Shown here piece by piece: positions 1-8,253 of a DNA stretch of 64,000 nucleotides. The notes under the pieces are model-generated. The model saw nothing but the letters and a program-made list of their open reading frames with translations, did no database searches and had not been told where the DNA came from. Every line of letters starts with the position of its first letter. The first letter of the stretch is position 1. Both the position numbers and the translations under genes were made by a program. Source of the stretch: DASVHS01 sp038244815 (lineage in GTDB: Bacteria; Acidobacteriota; Thermoanaerobaculia; Gp7-AA8); NCBI GenBank assembly GCA_038244815.1, contig JBBRTB010000019.1, forward strand, positions 28,351 through 92,350, given 5' to 3'.

Positions 1-2
1 TC

Positions 3-1331
3 GTCCCGGCACTGCGAGAGCATGTCGAGATCGACCTCAACCCGGCGACCCCGCCACCCGGCAACCGGGCGGTCTATCAACTCGGCAACAACCTGCAGCA
101 CGAGTTCGTCTATCGCCAGGCCATGACCCATCCCGGCGTCATCGTGCTCCACGACGTGGTTCTCCATCACCTGATCGTGGAGATGACGCTCGCCCGCGGC
201 GACGAGGCCGGGTACATCGAGGCCCTTCGCGCCAATCACGGTGAGATGGGAGCGGCCTCGGCGCGTGGCCGGATCGTCGGTCTGCACGACGAGCTGGCGA
301 ATTTTCTGATGCCTGCATCGATCGATGTGGCCAGCCGTTCTCACGCTGTCATCGTACACAATCAATACGCGGCCGACCGCCTCCGGTCGTTCGGCTTGGA
401 GACTCCGCTCTTCGTCGTCCCTCATCCCTACGAGCCTCGAACGGAGGCCTCGAGCCTCGAGCCTCGGGCCTCGGATCACGTTGTGGGAGTGTTCGGCTTC
501 CTGACCTCGGCGAAACGCGCTGAAGTCATCCTGGAGGCGTTTCGCATCGCCCGCCTGCGCAATCCGAAGTTGCGATTGCTCGTCGTCGGCGAGGCCGCGC
601 CGAACGTCGGCGACATTCGCGGAGACGGGATCACCGTCACCGGCTACGTCAGCGACGAGCAGTTCGACGGCTATTACGCCCGCGTCGACCGTCTCGTGAA
701 TCTGCGCTACCCGTCGGCGGGCGAGAGCTCGGGAACGCTCATTCGCGCCTTCGAGGCAGGGAAACCGGTGGCCGTGAGCGATTACGCGCAGTTCGCCGAG
801 CTGCCCGACGACATCGTCACGAAGATTCCCTTCGGGGAAGGGGAGGTGGATGGGCTCGTCGAGTTCTTCCTCGCAGATCTCCCGTCGCCCGCCGCCGCCC
901 AGAAACGCTGGCTGGAGCAAAACGCGCGGATGGACCTCACAGTCGGGGGATACATGGAGGCGCTGCGGGCCGGGCCAGCTTCCGCGACGAATGTTCGCCA
1001 TCATGCCGCGGAGGGCGGTGCGCTGGCTCTCTTCCCGCAAGTCGCGCTGGCCTGGGACGGCACGACCGTCACGCTGCGCAACGACGGCGATTTCACGCTG
1101 CGCGCGGGCGAATACGGGCAGCCTGGTTATCGGGCCATCCTGAAGGTGTTCGACGGCGACAAGCAGATCGCCGACCGCTGGGTGGCTCTGTCACGCGATC
1201 TCGCTCCCGGCGAAGCGACGCGGATCGAGATGAGCGGCGGCAATCGCCTCACTCTCACCAACGCCCTGGAAGGAATCGCGCTCGTCGACGAAACGCCCGC
1301 AGCGGAAGTGGAGCTCAGGCGTGTTCGATGA
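3..1331 (+). CDS. Glycosyltransferase, GT4-like, 5' partial
   Basis: The reading frame is open from the left edge, so the N-terminus is missing; 442 residues are visible. The first visible part (YQLGNNLQHEFVY, then VLHDVVLHH) matches the acceptor half of GT-B glycosyltransferases. The donor half begins near VVGVFGFLTSAKR and carries SAGESSGTLIRAFEAGKPV, the nucleotide-sugar binding segment of family 4. About 100 residues beyond the usual GT4 end form a beta-rich tail of unknown role. Donor and acceptor cannot be told; transfer of a hexose to a surface polysaccharide is the family norm. The inter-domain linker contains a short peptide encoded by a GCCTCGG-type repeat. The 3' end overlaps the NUDIX gene by 11 bases, which suggests co-transcription. 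Confidence 0.8.
   Translation, partial: VPALREHVEIDLNPATPPPGNRAVYQLGNNLQHEFVYRQAMTHPGVIVLHDVVLHHLIVEMTLARGDEAGYIEALRANHGEMGAASARGRIVGLHDELANFLMPASIDVASRSHAVIVHNQYAADRLRSFGLETPLFVVPHPYEPRTEASSLEPRASDHVVGVFGFLTSAKRAEVILEAFRIARLRNPKLRLLVVGEAAPNVGDIRGDGITVTGYVSDEQFDGYYARVDRLVNLRYPSAGESSGTLIRAFEAGKPVAVSDYAQFAELPDDIVTKIPFGEGEVDGLVEFFLADLPSPAAAQKRWLEQNARMDLTVGGYMEALRAGPASATNVRHHAAEGGALALFPQVALAWDGTTVTLRNDGDFTLRAGEYGQPGYRAILKVFDGDKQIADRWVALSRDLAPGEATRIEMSGGNRLTLTNALEGIALVDETPAAEVELRRVR
432..475. repeat. GCCTCGG heptamer array inside the glycosyltransferase gene
   Basis: Tandem degenerate copies of gcctcgg/gcctcga, read in frame as part of the linker between the two Rossmann halves (residues around TEASSLEPRAS). 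The same array occurs in intergenic gaps elsewhere in the window. Confidence 0.75.
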
Positions 1332-1893
1332 CGCCGCTCTGGGCAGGCTTCGTGAGATCTTCGCGCGCCGGGTCTCCGTCGCCATCGAGGCCCCCGATCT
1401 GCGGCACGCCTGCGTGCTGATTCCGCTCGTGCCCGCTCATGGGGGGTGGTCCGTGCTGCTGACGCGCCGGGCCGAGAACATGGCCTCGCACAGCGGGCAG
1501 ATCGCGTTTCCCGGCGGCGGAGTCGAGGATGGCGAGTCTCTTCCCGATGCCGCGGTCCGCGAGGCCGAAGAGGAAGTGGGCATTCCTCGGGCCGAGGTCG
1601 AGCTGATCGGCCGTCTGGACGATCTCGTCACCAACAGCGGCTACCTCGTCACTCCGTTCGCCGGGGTGATCCACCAGCCCTTTCAGCGGATCATCCAGGA
1701 GTCGGAAGTCGTCGACGTGTTCGAGGTTCCGCTCAATGTCCTTCTGGATCCGGCCAAACCCGAGGTTCGCTACGTTTCCTACCGGGAACGGCAGTACCCG
1801 GCGTATTTTTACCCGTACGAGCAATACGAGATCTGGGGCCTGACCGGGAGGATGCTCAAAACGTTCCTCGATATGGTCTGGCTCGCTGTTTGA
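1321..1893 (+). CDS. NUDIX hydrolase, CoA pyrophosphatase type (NudL-like)
   Basis: A 190-residue NUDIX protein. The segment LLTRRAENMASHSGQIAFPG is the signature that precedes the NUDIX box in the NudL/YeaB coenzyme A pyrophosphatase subfamily. The box itself follows, with GGGVEDGE and REAEEEVGI supplying the metal-binding glutamates. The family hydrolyses CoA or related dinucleotides to phosphopantetheine and 3',5'-ADP, probably in the cytoplasm. The start is a GTG lying inside the end of the upstream glycosyltransferase gene; the overlap of 11 bases argues for translational coupling. Length is normal for the family. The CoA assignment rests on the subfamily signature, not on substrate evidence. 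Confidence 0.85.
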   Translation: MFDDAALGRLREIFARRVSVAIEAPDLRHACVLIPLVPAHGGWSVLLTRRAENMASHSGQIAFPGGGVEDGESLPDAAVREAEEEVGIPRAEVELIGRLDDLVTNSGYLVTPFAGVIHQPFQRIIQESEVVDVFEVPLNVLLDPAKPEVRYVSYRERQYPAYFYPYEQYEIWGLTGRMLKTFLDMVWLAV

Positions 1894-1919
1894 ACTGTTC
1901 AGTCTGAGGAGGAACTTCT

Positions 1920-2387
1920 ATGGCTGCTTCAAAAAAGGGAAAGGTCTCACTGGCCGACGAGGATCGCCGCTATCTTTCCGAGCGTCTCGGTGAGGCGCGA
2001 CAGGCCGGTGCCGCGATCGGCGAGGAGTGGGAGGAAAGTCTGTTCGAGGCGCTGGAGCGTTTTGGCCTGAGCAGCGACCGCGTGGCACGCCTGCGTGGAG
2101 CCATCGATCAGATGGACGTGCGCGAGTCGGTCGACAAGGCGCAGGAGTACCTGTCCGAGCAGATCGAAAACGCTCGCGACTACGCGCGCGACAATCCGAA
2201 GAAGGTGATCGGCGGCGCCGCGGGCGTTCTGGTCGGAGCGTCACTGCTGGCCATCGCCCTGCGCCGCGCCGCGGGTGAGGATCGCAAAAAGGCATCGAAG
2301 TCTGCGCCGGCCGCGCCGCCTGCTTCGTCGGCGAAGAAGAAGAGCAGCAAAAAGGCCCCGGCGAAGAAGTCTTCGAAGAAGCGTTAA
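1920..2387 (+). CDS. Membrane-anchored protein with Lys-rich tail (DUF883-like)
   Basis: A 155-residue protein with a charged, helical N-terminal part (residues 5-90). One hydrophobic segment follows around residues 98-117 (VIGGAAGVLVGASLLAIAL), introduced by NPKK, then a tail made almost only of Lys, Ala, Ser and Pro. The layout recalls the ElaB/YqjD (DUF883) ribosome-associated inner-membrane proteins, whose anchor is also preceded by an NP motif. The histone-H1-like tail is not part of that family and could bind nucleic acid. A strong ribosome binding site (gaggagg) lies 8 bases before the ATG. Function unknown. Confidence 0.6.
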   Translation: MAASKKGKVSLADEDRRYLSERLGEARQAGAAIGEEWEESLFEALERFGLSSDRVARLRGAIDQMDVRESVDKAQEYLSEQIENARDYARDNPKKVIGGAAGVLVGASLLAIALRRAAGEDRKKASKSAPAAPPASSAKKKSSKKAPAKKSSKKR

Positions 2388-2391
2388 CGGT

Positions 2392-2450
2392 GGGCCTCGG
2401 GCCTCGGGCCTCGGGCCTCGGATGGGTCTTTGAAGCCCGAGGCCGAGGCC
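2392..2450. repeat. Inverted GCCTCGG heptamer array between convergent genes
   Basis: Four tandem GCCTCGG units (2392-2421) face an inverted copy (2435-2450) across a 13-base loop. The hairpin fills the gap between two convergent genes and its last base is part of the minus-strand stop codon. No U-tract follows, so it would be an mRNA-end stabiliser or a weak terminator at best. Confidence 0.8.
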
Positions 2451-3535
2451 TACTTCTTCAGCAGGTTGGCGACGTACGACTCGAGCGCTTTGCCATCGTC
2501 GCCGGGATCGACATACACGCCGTTGACCATGTACGTCGGCGTGGCGCGGACGTCGTTGGAGAACGCTGCGCCGACACCCTTCATCAGCTCGTCGCGTAGT
2601 GCGTCGGAGACGATGTCGGCGTCGTAGCGCTTGAGGTCGAGGTCGTGGTCCTGCGCGAACCCGCGCGCGAAGTCATCGAGCGTGAACGTGCTCAGCTTGT
2701 CCTGGTTCGCGTAGATCTGTTTCTTGTACTCCCAGAACGCCTCGGGCTTCTGGCGGTAGATGGCCCGGCCGGCCATGGCCGCGGCGAAGGCCCAGGGGTG
2801 TGCGGTGACCAGCGGCAGGTCGTAACGGATGTAACGCACCTGCTCGGGATATTTCTCGACGATCGGATCGACGTAATGCGCGGCGTGCTGGCACGACGGG
2901 CACTGAAAGTCGGAGAACTCCACGACCGTCACTTCCGGCTTGGTGGCGCCGCGCGCGGGCGCGGTGGCCAGTTCGGGCTGGAACGCCTTCAGCCGCGCCG
3001 CGGCCGGGTCGGCATCGGCCGGCCGGAAGTGGCCGAGGAAAAGAACCTTGCCGTCAGGATCCATCTCGCCTTCGATAGGGACATTGCCGTGCTCGGTCAT
3101 CTCCAGCAGAGTGACCGGAAGAAGACCGTTGCGCGTGCGCACGCGCTCGATGACCGGAGTGAAGTTCTCCTGCAGGCGGGTCCAGGCGAAGTTCCTGATC
3201 TTTTCCTCGAGCGTCTTGCCTGCGACGTCATCGTCGATCATCCAGGGAAGCCCGAGATAAAAGTCGCCGCTCGGCGCCATCACCATCAGATACTGCGCCT
3301 CACAGGCCGCGCGCGGCGCTTCGATGCGGATGAGCGAGCCGCTCATCCGTGGCGGAAGCCTGCCGGGAAACTCGATGCTGGAGATCTTCATGTCCGCGCA
3401 AACCGGGACCGACTGGCGCACCAGATTCTCGGTCTTCGGGTCGAGCTTCGTCGTGTCCGCCGGTTTCTGCGGTTCCTGGGCGAAGGTGGAGGTGGCCAGG
3501 GCGAGCGCCACCGCTGCAAACAGTATCGTTCTCAT
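2450..3535 (-). CDS. Secreted DsbA-like thioredoxin-fold protein
   Basis: 361 residues from the ATG at 3535, chosen because it begins a clean signal peptide (MRTILFAAVALALATSTFAQ); the frame is open upstream but would put 32 polar residues ahead of it. The last 170 residues are a DsbA/DsbG-type thioredoxin domain with FSDFQCPSCQHAA (CPSC active site) and the cis-proline region RATPTYMVNG. The middle part (residues about 50-180) is an extra domain with no clear match. It is likely a periplasmic disulfide oxidase, isomerase or reductant. Its partner is unknown; the adjoining dipeptidase is also exported. Confidence 0.8.
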   Translation of the reverse strand: MRTILFAAVALALATSTFAQEPQKPADTTKLDPKTENLVRQSVPVCADMKISSIEFPGRLPPRMSGSLIRIEAPRAACEAQYLMVMAPSGDFYLGLPWMIDDDVAGKTLEEKIRNFAWTRLQENFTPVIERVRTRNGLLPVTLLEMTEHGNVPIEGEMDPDGKVLFLGHFRPADADPAAARLKAFQPELATAPARGATKPEVTVVEFSDFQCPSCQHAAHYVDPIVEKYPEQVRYIRYDLPLVTAHPWAFAAAMAGRAIYRQKPEAFWEYKKQIYANQDKLSTFTLDDFARGFAQDHDLDLKRYDADIVSDALRDELMKGVGAAFSNDVRATPTYMVNGVYVDPGDDGKALESYVANLLKK

Positions 3536-3566
3536 GCGTGCGTCGAAACGGCTGCGTACGCCAGCC

Positions 3567-4769
3567 TCATTCCGCTCCCGGCGATTGTTTCTGCAGGTTT
3601 CGCGAGATCCGCTCGACCTCGGCGAAGACACGCATGAAGTTCCCTCCCATGATCTTGTCGATGTCGGCCTGGGAGTGGCCGCGCCGCCGGAGCTCCGCCG
3701 GGATCTTCTTCAGGTCGCTCACATCCTCCATCCCTTCGGGCGTCGTGGGAATGCCGTCGAAGTCGGATCCGAGGCCGACGTGGTCGATGCCGGCGACTTT
3801 CACCATGTGGTCGATGTGATCGACGATGCGCGTCCAGAGCACCTTCGGTAGCGGGTTGGCATCCATCAGCGCCTTTTCGGCGCGGTCGTACTCCGGTGTG
3901 TCCTCGCCGTATTGCTTCTTCAGCGCTTCGACCTGCGGGTCAAGAAGCTTGTCACGCTCCGCCGACGCCTGGGCCTGCTCGGTGGAGAGGAACGCCGGAT
4001 AGAAGTTCACCATGGCCACGCCGCCGTTCTTCGACAGCGCTCGCAGCATGTCGTCGGTCATGTTGCGTTTGTGCTCGGCGAGGGCGCGGGATGACGAGTG
4101 CGACGCGATCACCGGCGCCTTCGTCGTCTCGATCACGTCGTAGAACGTCTTGTCGCTGACGTGCGAGATGTCGACGAGCATGCCCAGTCGATTCATCTCG
4201 TGAACGACGTCGCGGCCGAACGGAGTCAGGCCGTTGTGCTTCGGTTCATCGCCGGACGAGTCCGCCCAGTCGTTCGAGTTCGTGTGTGTGAGCGTCATGT
4301 AGCGCGCGCCGAAGCGGTAGAAGGCCCGCAGCAGCTCGAGCGAGTCTTCGATGGCGTGACCGCCTTCGATGCCGATGAGGATGGCCCGGCGGCCGCTCTT
4401 CACGGTGTTCTCGATGTCGGTGGTCGAGGCGGCGAAGCGGACCAGCCGCGGATAGCCGTCCGCCATCTCATGGATGGTCTCCATGATTTTCATGCAGTAC
4501 GCGGCCGCGCCGTTGCCGGCGTATTTCTTCGGCACGTAAGCGGCGAAGAACTCCGCGTCCAGGCCGCCTTCCTTCATCCGCGCGTAGTCGAACATCCCGG
4601 TGGAGTTGCGGACGCCGAGGTCGAACTTGTGCTTGAGGTACTCGGTCGGTGTGTCGGCGTGGGTGTCGACGGTGATGGAGCGTGGTGCCGGCGAGGCCGT
4701 GGTTTTCTTTGTTGCGGCGGAGAGGGGGAGGGCGAGGAGAAGCGTGAGGAGGAGAATCATTCGGCGCAT
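3567..4769 (-). CDS. Membrane dipeptidase, peptidase family M19
   Basis: 400 residues with a signal peptide (LLLTLLLALPLSAA). The M19 (renal dipeptidase) zinc-site motifs are present in order: THADTP near residue 37, a Glu in GIEGGHAIED, LVDISHVS and PVIASHSSSR for the histidines, and GLGSDFDGI near the C-terminus. The family cleaves dipeptides with broad side-chain tolerance, some with D-residues, in the periplasm or at the outer surface. It precedes the DsbA-like gene on the same strand with 31 bases between them, so the two exported proteins may be co-expressed. Confidence 0.92.
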   Translation of the reverse strand: MRRMILLLTLLLALPLSAATKKTTASPAPRSITVDTHADTPTEYLKHKFDLGVRNSTGMFDYARMKEGGLDAEFFAAYVPKKYAGNGAAAYCMKIMETIHEMADGYPRLVRFAASTTDIENTVKSGRRAILIGIEGGHAIEDSLELLRAFYRFGARYMTLTHTNSNDWADSSGDEPKHNGLTPFGRDVVHEMNRLGMLVDISHVSDKTFYDVIETTKAPVIASHSSSRALAEHKRNMTDDMLRALSKNGGVAMVNFYPAFLSTEQAQASAERDKLLDPQVEALKKQYGEDTPEYDRAEKALMDANPLPKVLWTRIVDHIDHMVKVAGIDHVGLGSDFDGIPTTPEGMEDVSDLKKIPAELRRRGHSQADIDKIMGGNFMRVFAEVERISRNLQKQSPGAE

Positions 4770-4800
4770 GAGGCCGGATCGTAGCAGGGACAGGCCCTAA

Positions 4801-4868
4801 CGTCATTCCGAGCGCCGACGCGTCGCCCCCGCCCAGATTCCTCGCCGTCTTCGCGGCTCGGAATGACG
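4801..4868. repeat. REP-like element, CGTCATTCCGAGC family, copy A
   Basis: Perfect 13-base terminal inverted repeats CGTCATTCCGAGC (4801-4813) and its complement (4856-4868) flank a GC-rich core containing attcctcgccgtcttcgcgg. The same core recurs at 4891-4985, 12531-12628, 19148-19191 and partly at 54478-54523. Confidence 0.85.
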
Positions 4869-4890
4869 GCGGTGGCGGGTTGCGACCCTA

Positions 4891-4985
4891 CGTCATTCCG
4901 AGCGCCGCAGAGCGCGAGGAATCCGGGTGGCGGAGCGTTCGCCTCCCGCCCGGATTCCTCGCCGTCTTCGCGGCTCGAAATGACG
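4891..4985. repeat. REP-like element, CGTCATTCCGAGC family, copy B (full)
   Basis: Outer arms CGTCATTCCGAGC and gctcgaaatgacg enclose a perfect inner inverted repeat gcgaggaatccggg / cccggattcctcgc, so the element can fold as a double hairpin. It ends one base before the stop codon of the CBS gene. This is the most complete copy in the window and defines the family. Confidence 0.85.
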
Positions 4986-4986
4986 G

Positions 4987-5433
4987 CTAGTTGTTCGCGG
5001 GTCCCTTCGAGATGTTCTCGACGGTTCGGCCGAGTTTGCCGTCCTGGTTCGTGTCGTCGGCGATGTCTTTCATCGACACGATGCCGACGAGCTCCTGGTT
5101 GGCGTTCACGACGGGCAGGCGGCGGATCTGCGCGCCGCTCATGAGGTCGAATACCTCACGCACGGAGGCATCGTCACGCACGCTGCGCACCGACTTCGAC
5201 ATGACCTCGTGGACGCGGCATTTGTCGAGATCCCTCCCGTCGGCGACCGCGCGCACGACGATGTCGCGGTCCGTGATCAGTCCGATGATCTTCCTGCCGT
5301 CCACGACCGGCACGACGCCCGTGTCCGAGTCACGCATGATGCGCGCAACGTCGAGCACGGTGTCCTTGTCCGTCACCGTCCGGGGATTCGCCGTCATCAC
5401 GTCACGGACGTGCTTGTCCTGCTGTTGAGCCAT
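4987..5433 (-). CDS. CBS-domain pair protein
   Basis: 148 residues made of two CBS motifs and little else: VRDVMTANPRTVTDKDTVLD begins the first, VHEVMSKSVRSVRDDASVRE the second. Each ends in a typical IIGLITDRDIV or LVGIVSMKDIA strand. Stand-alone CBS pairs bind adenosyl ligands (AMP, ATP, SAM) and usually act as energy sensors for a partner protein. No partner is encoded next door. The ribosome binding site ggagg lies 8 bases before the ATG. A full REP-like element sits directly after the stop. Confidence 0.88.
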   Translation of the reverse strand: MAQQQDKHVRDVMTANPRTVTDKDTVLDVARIMRDSDTGVVPVVDGRKIIGLITDRDIVVRAVADGRDLDKCRVHEVMSKSVRSVRDDASVREVFDLMSGAQIRRLPVVNANQELVGIVSMKDIADDTNQDGKLGRTVENISKGPANN

Positions 5434-5483
5434 TGTTGTCCTCCCGTGAAGGAAGGAGCAAGAGGCATACCGCGATCCGGGGA

Positions 5484-6065
5484 TCAGAAGCCGATGCGAA
5501 AGCCGGCCGATGCGGTGAGGTAGCGCGGACGGAAATCGGCGTTCGTGAAGTGGTATGTGGCCGCGGCGATGAATCCGTACGTGCGTGTGATCGGGAAATC
5601 GGCGGTCACGCCGATCGGGAACCCGTAGTCGGTCATCGAGCCGTACCCGCTCGCTGTGTGACGGTACATGCCAACGCCGGCGAACAGTCCGGTCGAACCG
5701 AACGGCTCGGAGAAACGGTACTCAATCAGCCCTTCCGCATGCTGGACCTGACCTTCGACATCGTGACGGACCTTGACGGTGTCGGCCCCACGCTGTTCGG
5801 TCTCGGCGAATCCGATCGGCCCGTCGATGCGGCCGACCTGGACCTTGAACATCGTTCCGGGGTCCACCTGGATGGCGTAGTAGATGTCCACCGCCGAGTT
5901 GGAGAAGCTGAATCCGGGGTTCAGGAGCTGGGTTCCAGTGGCTGGCTCGTTGTGCTTGGCCACCCGCTTGCTTCCGCCGAACAGCACGCCGAATTCGGTC
6001 GTCTGGGCGGCCAATGGGGCGGCGAGGATCAACGAAAACGCGACGGTGAACGCGGCCTTGCGCAT
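5484..6065 (-). CDS. Putative outer-membrane beta-barrel protein
   Basis: 193 residues from the ATG at 6065, chosen because a signal peptide (MRKAAFTVAFSLILAAPLAA) starts there. The mature part alternates short amphipathic strands with Gly/Asn/Asp turns (FGVLFGGSKR, YYAIQVDPGTMFKVQVG) and ends in ASAGFRIGF, with a terminal Phe as expected for a BamA recognition signal. The size suggests 8 strands. It resembles lipid-A- or OmpW-like small barrels in layout only; no specific family is recognised. It is divergent from the ComF gene, with 49 bases between the two starts. Confidence 0.6.
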   Translation of the reverse strand: MRKAAFTVAFSLILAAPLAAQTTEFGVLFGGSKRVAKHNEPATGTQLLNPGFSFSNSAVDIYYAIQVDPGTMFKVQVGRIDGPIGFAETEQRGADTVKVRHDVEGQVQHAEGLIEYRFSEPFGSTGLFAGVGMYRHTASGYGSMTDYGFPIGVTADFPITRTYGFIAAATYHFTNADFRPRYLTASAGFRIGF

Positions 6066-6114
6066 GGCGGGCACTATAAGCGATGGGTACATTGCGGACA
6101 ACTCCTCAACTAGA

Positions 6115-6876
6115 ATGTCGCGCGTGCAGACAGCGCTGAGCACGGCGATCTCCAACATTGGACGTGAGGCGCTGCGAATCGTTCTGCCGTCCTCGTGCGT
6201 GGTCTGCGAAAAGCAGCTTCCCTGGCGCGACCGCACGGCCTCCTGCTGCGGCGATTGCTGGAGGGGGCTCCCGCGTCTGACGACGGCCCGTTGCCGCTCC
6301 TGCGCGCTTCCACTGCCGGTTGAGGAGGGGCATCCGGAGCCGCTCCTTCACCTCTGCATCACCTGCAGCGAGAATCCGCTCCCGGTGGAATGGTGCGACG
6401 CCTGGGGCGAGTACAAAGGCAGCCTGGAACGGCTGCTCCACGCATTCAAGTTCGAGCGCCACGATTTTCTCGCCGATGCCCTGGCCTTGCTCGTCAGCGA
6501 GACCATGGCCGGGCGCGGCGATTTCGCGTTCGACTGCATCGTTCCCGTTCCCATGCACCGGAGCAAACAGCGGCGCCGCGGGTACAACCAGGCCGAGTTG
6601 CTGGCACAGGCCGTGAGCCGGCGCAACGGCGTCGCCTGCGACGCGCGCCTGCTGGTGAAGCGCCGCGAGAACGAAACGCAGTCGCGGCTGGCGCGCGCCG
6701 CGCGCGCGGAGAACGTTCGCCGGTCCTTCGAAGCCTCACCGGCCGCGGCCGGCAAATCCATTCTCGTCGTCGACGATATCTGCACCACCGGCGAGACCTT
6801 CCGCGCCTGTGCTCGGGCCTTGCTCGATGCCGGCGCGGAGCGCGTCTGCGCAATCTCTGTGGCCAAGGCGGTCTGA
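6115..6876 (+). CDS. ComF-family phosphoribosyltransferase
   Basis: 253 residues from the ATG at 6115. The N-terminal part has the paired cysteines of the ComF zinc finger (CVVCEKQL, CCGDCW, then CRSC and CITC). It is followed by VPMHRSKQRRRGYNQAELLA and the PRPP-binding loop ILVVDDICTTGETF near the C-terminus. ComF proteins are needed for DNA uptake in naturally transformable bacteria and bind late-competence helicases or primase, but many non-competent species have them. The gene heads a three-gene plus-strand run with proline dehydrogenase, 3 bases downstream. Confidence 0.92.
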   Translation: MSRVQTALSTAISNIGREALRIVLPSSCVVCEKQLPWRDRTASCCGDCWRGLPRLTTARCRSCALPLPVEEGHPEPLLHLCITCSENPLPVEWCDAWGEYKGSLERLLHAFKFERHDFLADALALLVSETMAGRGDFAFDCIVPVPMHRSKQRRRGYNQAELLAQAVSRRNGVACDARLLVKRRENETQSRLARAARAENVRRSFEASPAAAGKSILVVDDICTTGETFRACARALLDAGAERVCAISVAKAV

Positions 6877-6879
6877 TCG

Positions 6880-7806
6880 TTGGATCTCTTCCGAGCATTC
6901 TTCATCGCACTCTCAGAAAGCAAGACTCTCCGCGGTGTGGCCGAGAAGTCCCGCGTCGGAAGACGGGTGTCCACCCGCTTCGTGGCCGGAATGAGCGTCG
7001 CCGACGCCCTCGCCGCCACCCAGGAGACCAATGGCCACGGCATGTCGGTGAGCGTCGACAATCTCGGCGAGAACGTCACCAACGCCGATGAGGCGAGGGA
7101 AAGCGCCGGGCTCTATCACCAGATGCTCGACGCCATCGACGCGCGCAAGCTCGACGCGAACGTGAGCATGAAGCTGACGCACATGGGCCTGGACGTCGAC
7201 GAGACTCTGGCACGCTCGATCGCGAACGATCTCGTGTCGCACGCCGCGCGGCTGGGAAGCTTCGTGCGCGTCGACATGGAAGGGTCGCCCTACACACAGA
7301 AGACGCTCGACGTCGTTCGCGAACTGCACCGCCAGCCCGGCAACGCCGGCCATGTCGGCGCGGTCCTGCAGTCGTACATGCGCCGGACCGAAAACGATGC
7401 CAGGGAGCTGTGCGCCGAGCGGATTCGCATCCGGCTGTGCAAGGGGGCGTACAAAGAGCCGGCCGGCATCGCCTTTCAGGCCAAGGAGGAGGTCGACGCG
7501 AGTTTCGTCCGGGTCACGAAGATCCTGCTCAAAAGCGGGACGTATCACGGCATCGCCACGCACGATCCCAGGATGATCGATGCCACGATTGCATTCGCCC
7601 GTGCCGAAAACATCGCCGCCGAACAGTTCGAATTTCAGATGCTCTACGGTGTCCGGCGCGATCTGCAGCAACAACTCGTCCGCGAAGGCTGGCGCGTGCG
7701 TGTCTACATTCCGTTCGGCTCCGAGTGGTATCCGTATCTCATGCGCCGCCTCGCCGAGCGTCCGGCCAACGCCATCTTCATCTTCAAGAATCTGTTCAAG
7801 GGGTGA
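6880..7806 (+). CDS. Proline dehydrogenase (monofunctional)
   Basis: 308 residues starting at a TTG 3 bases after the ComF stop. The (beta/alpha)8 barrel carries the family motifs VSMKLTHMGLDVD, the FAD-side RLCKGAYKEP, and FQMLYGVRRDLQ with RVYIPFGSEWYPYLMRRLAERP at the end, whose paired arginines hold the proline carboxylate. The enzyme oxidises L-proline to pyrroline-5-carboxylate, passing electrons to the quinone pool at the inner membrane face. It is the short single-function form, not PutA; the P5C dehydrogenase is not in this window. Confidence 0.93.
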   Translation: MDLFRAFFIALSESKTLRGVAEKSRVGRRVSTRFVAGMSVADALAATQETNGHGMSVSVDNLGENVTNADEARESAGLYHQMLDAIDARKLDANVSMKLTHMGLDVDETLARSIANDLVSHAARLGSFVRVDMEGSPYTQKTLDVVRELHRQPGNAGHVGAVLQSYMRRTENDARELCAERIRIRLCKGAYKEPAGIAFQAKEEVDASFVRVTKILLKSGTYHGIATHDPRMIDATIAFARAENIAAEQFEFQMLYGVRRDLQQQLVREGWRVRVYIPFGSEWYPYLMRRLAERPANAIFIFKNLFKG

Positions 7807-7809
7807 TCC

Positions 7810-8235
7810 ATGAGACAACTGGCTGTCCTCATCGCTCTCTTCAGCGTGGCCGCAAGCACTCCCGCGCGGCGCGCCGACGAGGTGCGCACTACCGAGATCG
7901 CATTCGCCAAAGCATTCGCCGACCGCGACGCCGCGCAGTTCTTCAGCTTCGTCGCCGATGACGCTCACTTTCTCGGCGGCAAGCGCACCATGAACAATCG
8001 CAAGGAAGTGGAAGAGGTGTGGAGCAACTACTTCAAGGACGCCCAGGCCCCGTTCCGCTGGGAGCCCGCTCGCGTCGTGGTGAACGCCAAAGGAGATCTC
8101 GGGCTCTCTACCGGTCCCGTCTACGACGCGGATGGCAAGCACATCCTCGACTACTCGTCGATCTGGCAGCGCCAGCGCAACGGCACGTGGAAGATCGTGT
8201 TCGACGGCCCCGGCGCTCCGGTGTGCGGGGAGTAA
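7810..8235 (+). CDS. Secreted SnoaL/DUF4440-like protein
   Basis: 141 residues with a signal peptide (QLAVLIALFSVAAS). The mature part has the cone-shaped NTF2-like fold signature: EIAFAKAFADRDAAQFFSFV helix, then VADDAHFLGGKRT, and late strands IWQRQRNGTWKIVFD. Such proteins (DUF4440/SnoaL-like) are common in Acidobacteriota, and their ligands are mostly unknown. It starts 3 bases after proline dehydrogenase and closes that operon. No catalytic assignment is possible. Confidence 0.8.
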   Translation: MRQLAVLIALFSVAASTPARRADEVRTTEIAFAKAFADRDAAQFFSFVADDAHFLGGKRTMNNRKEVEEVWSNYFKDAQAPFRWEPARVVVNAKGDLGLSTGPVYDADGKHILDYSSIWQRQRNGTWKIVFDGPGAPVCGE

Positions 8236-8253
8236 GCTCGGGCGTCCCGGTTC

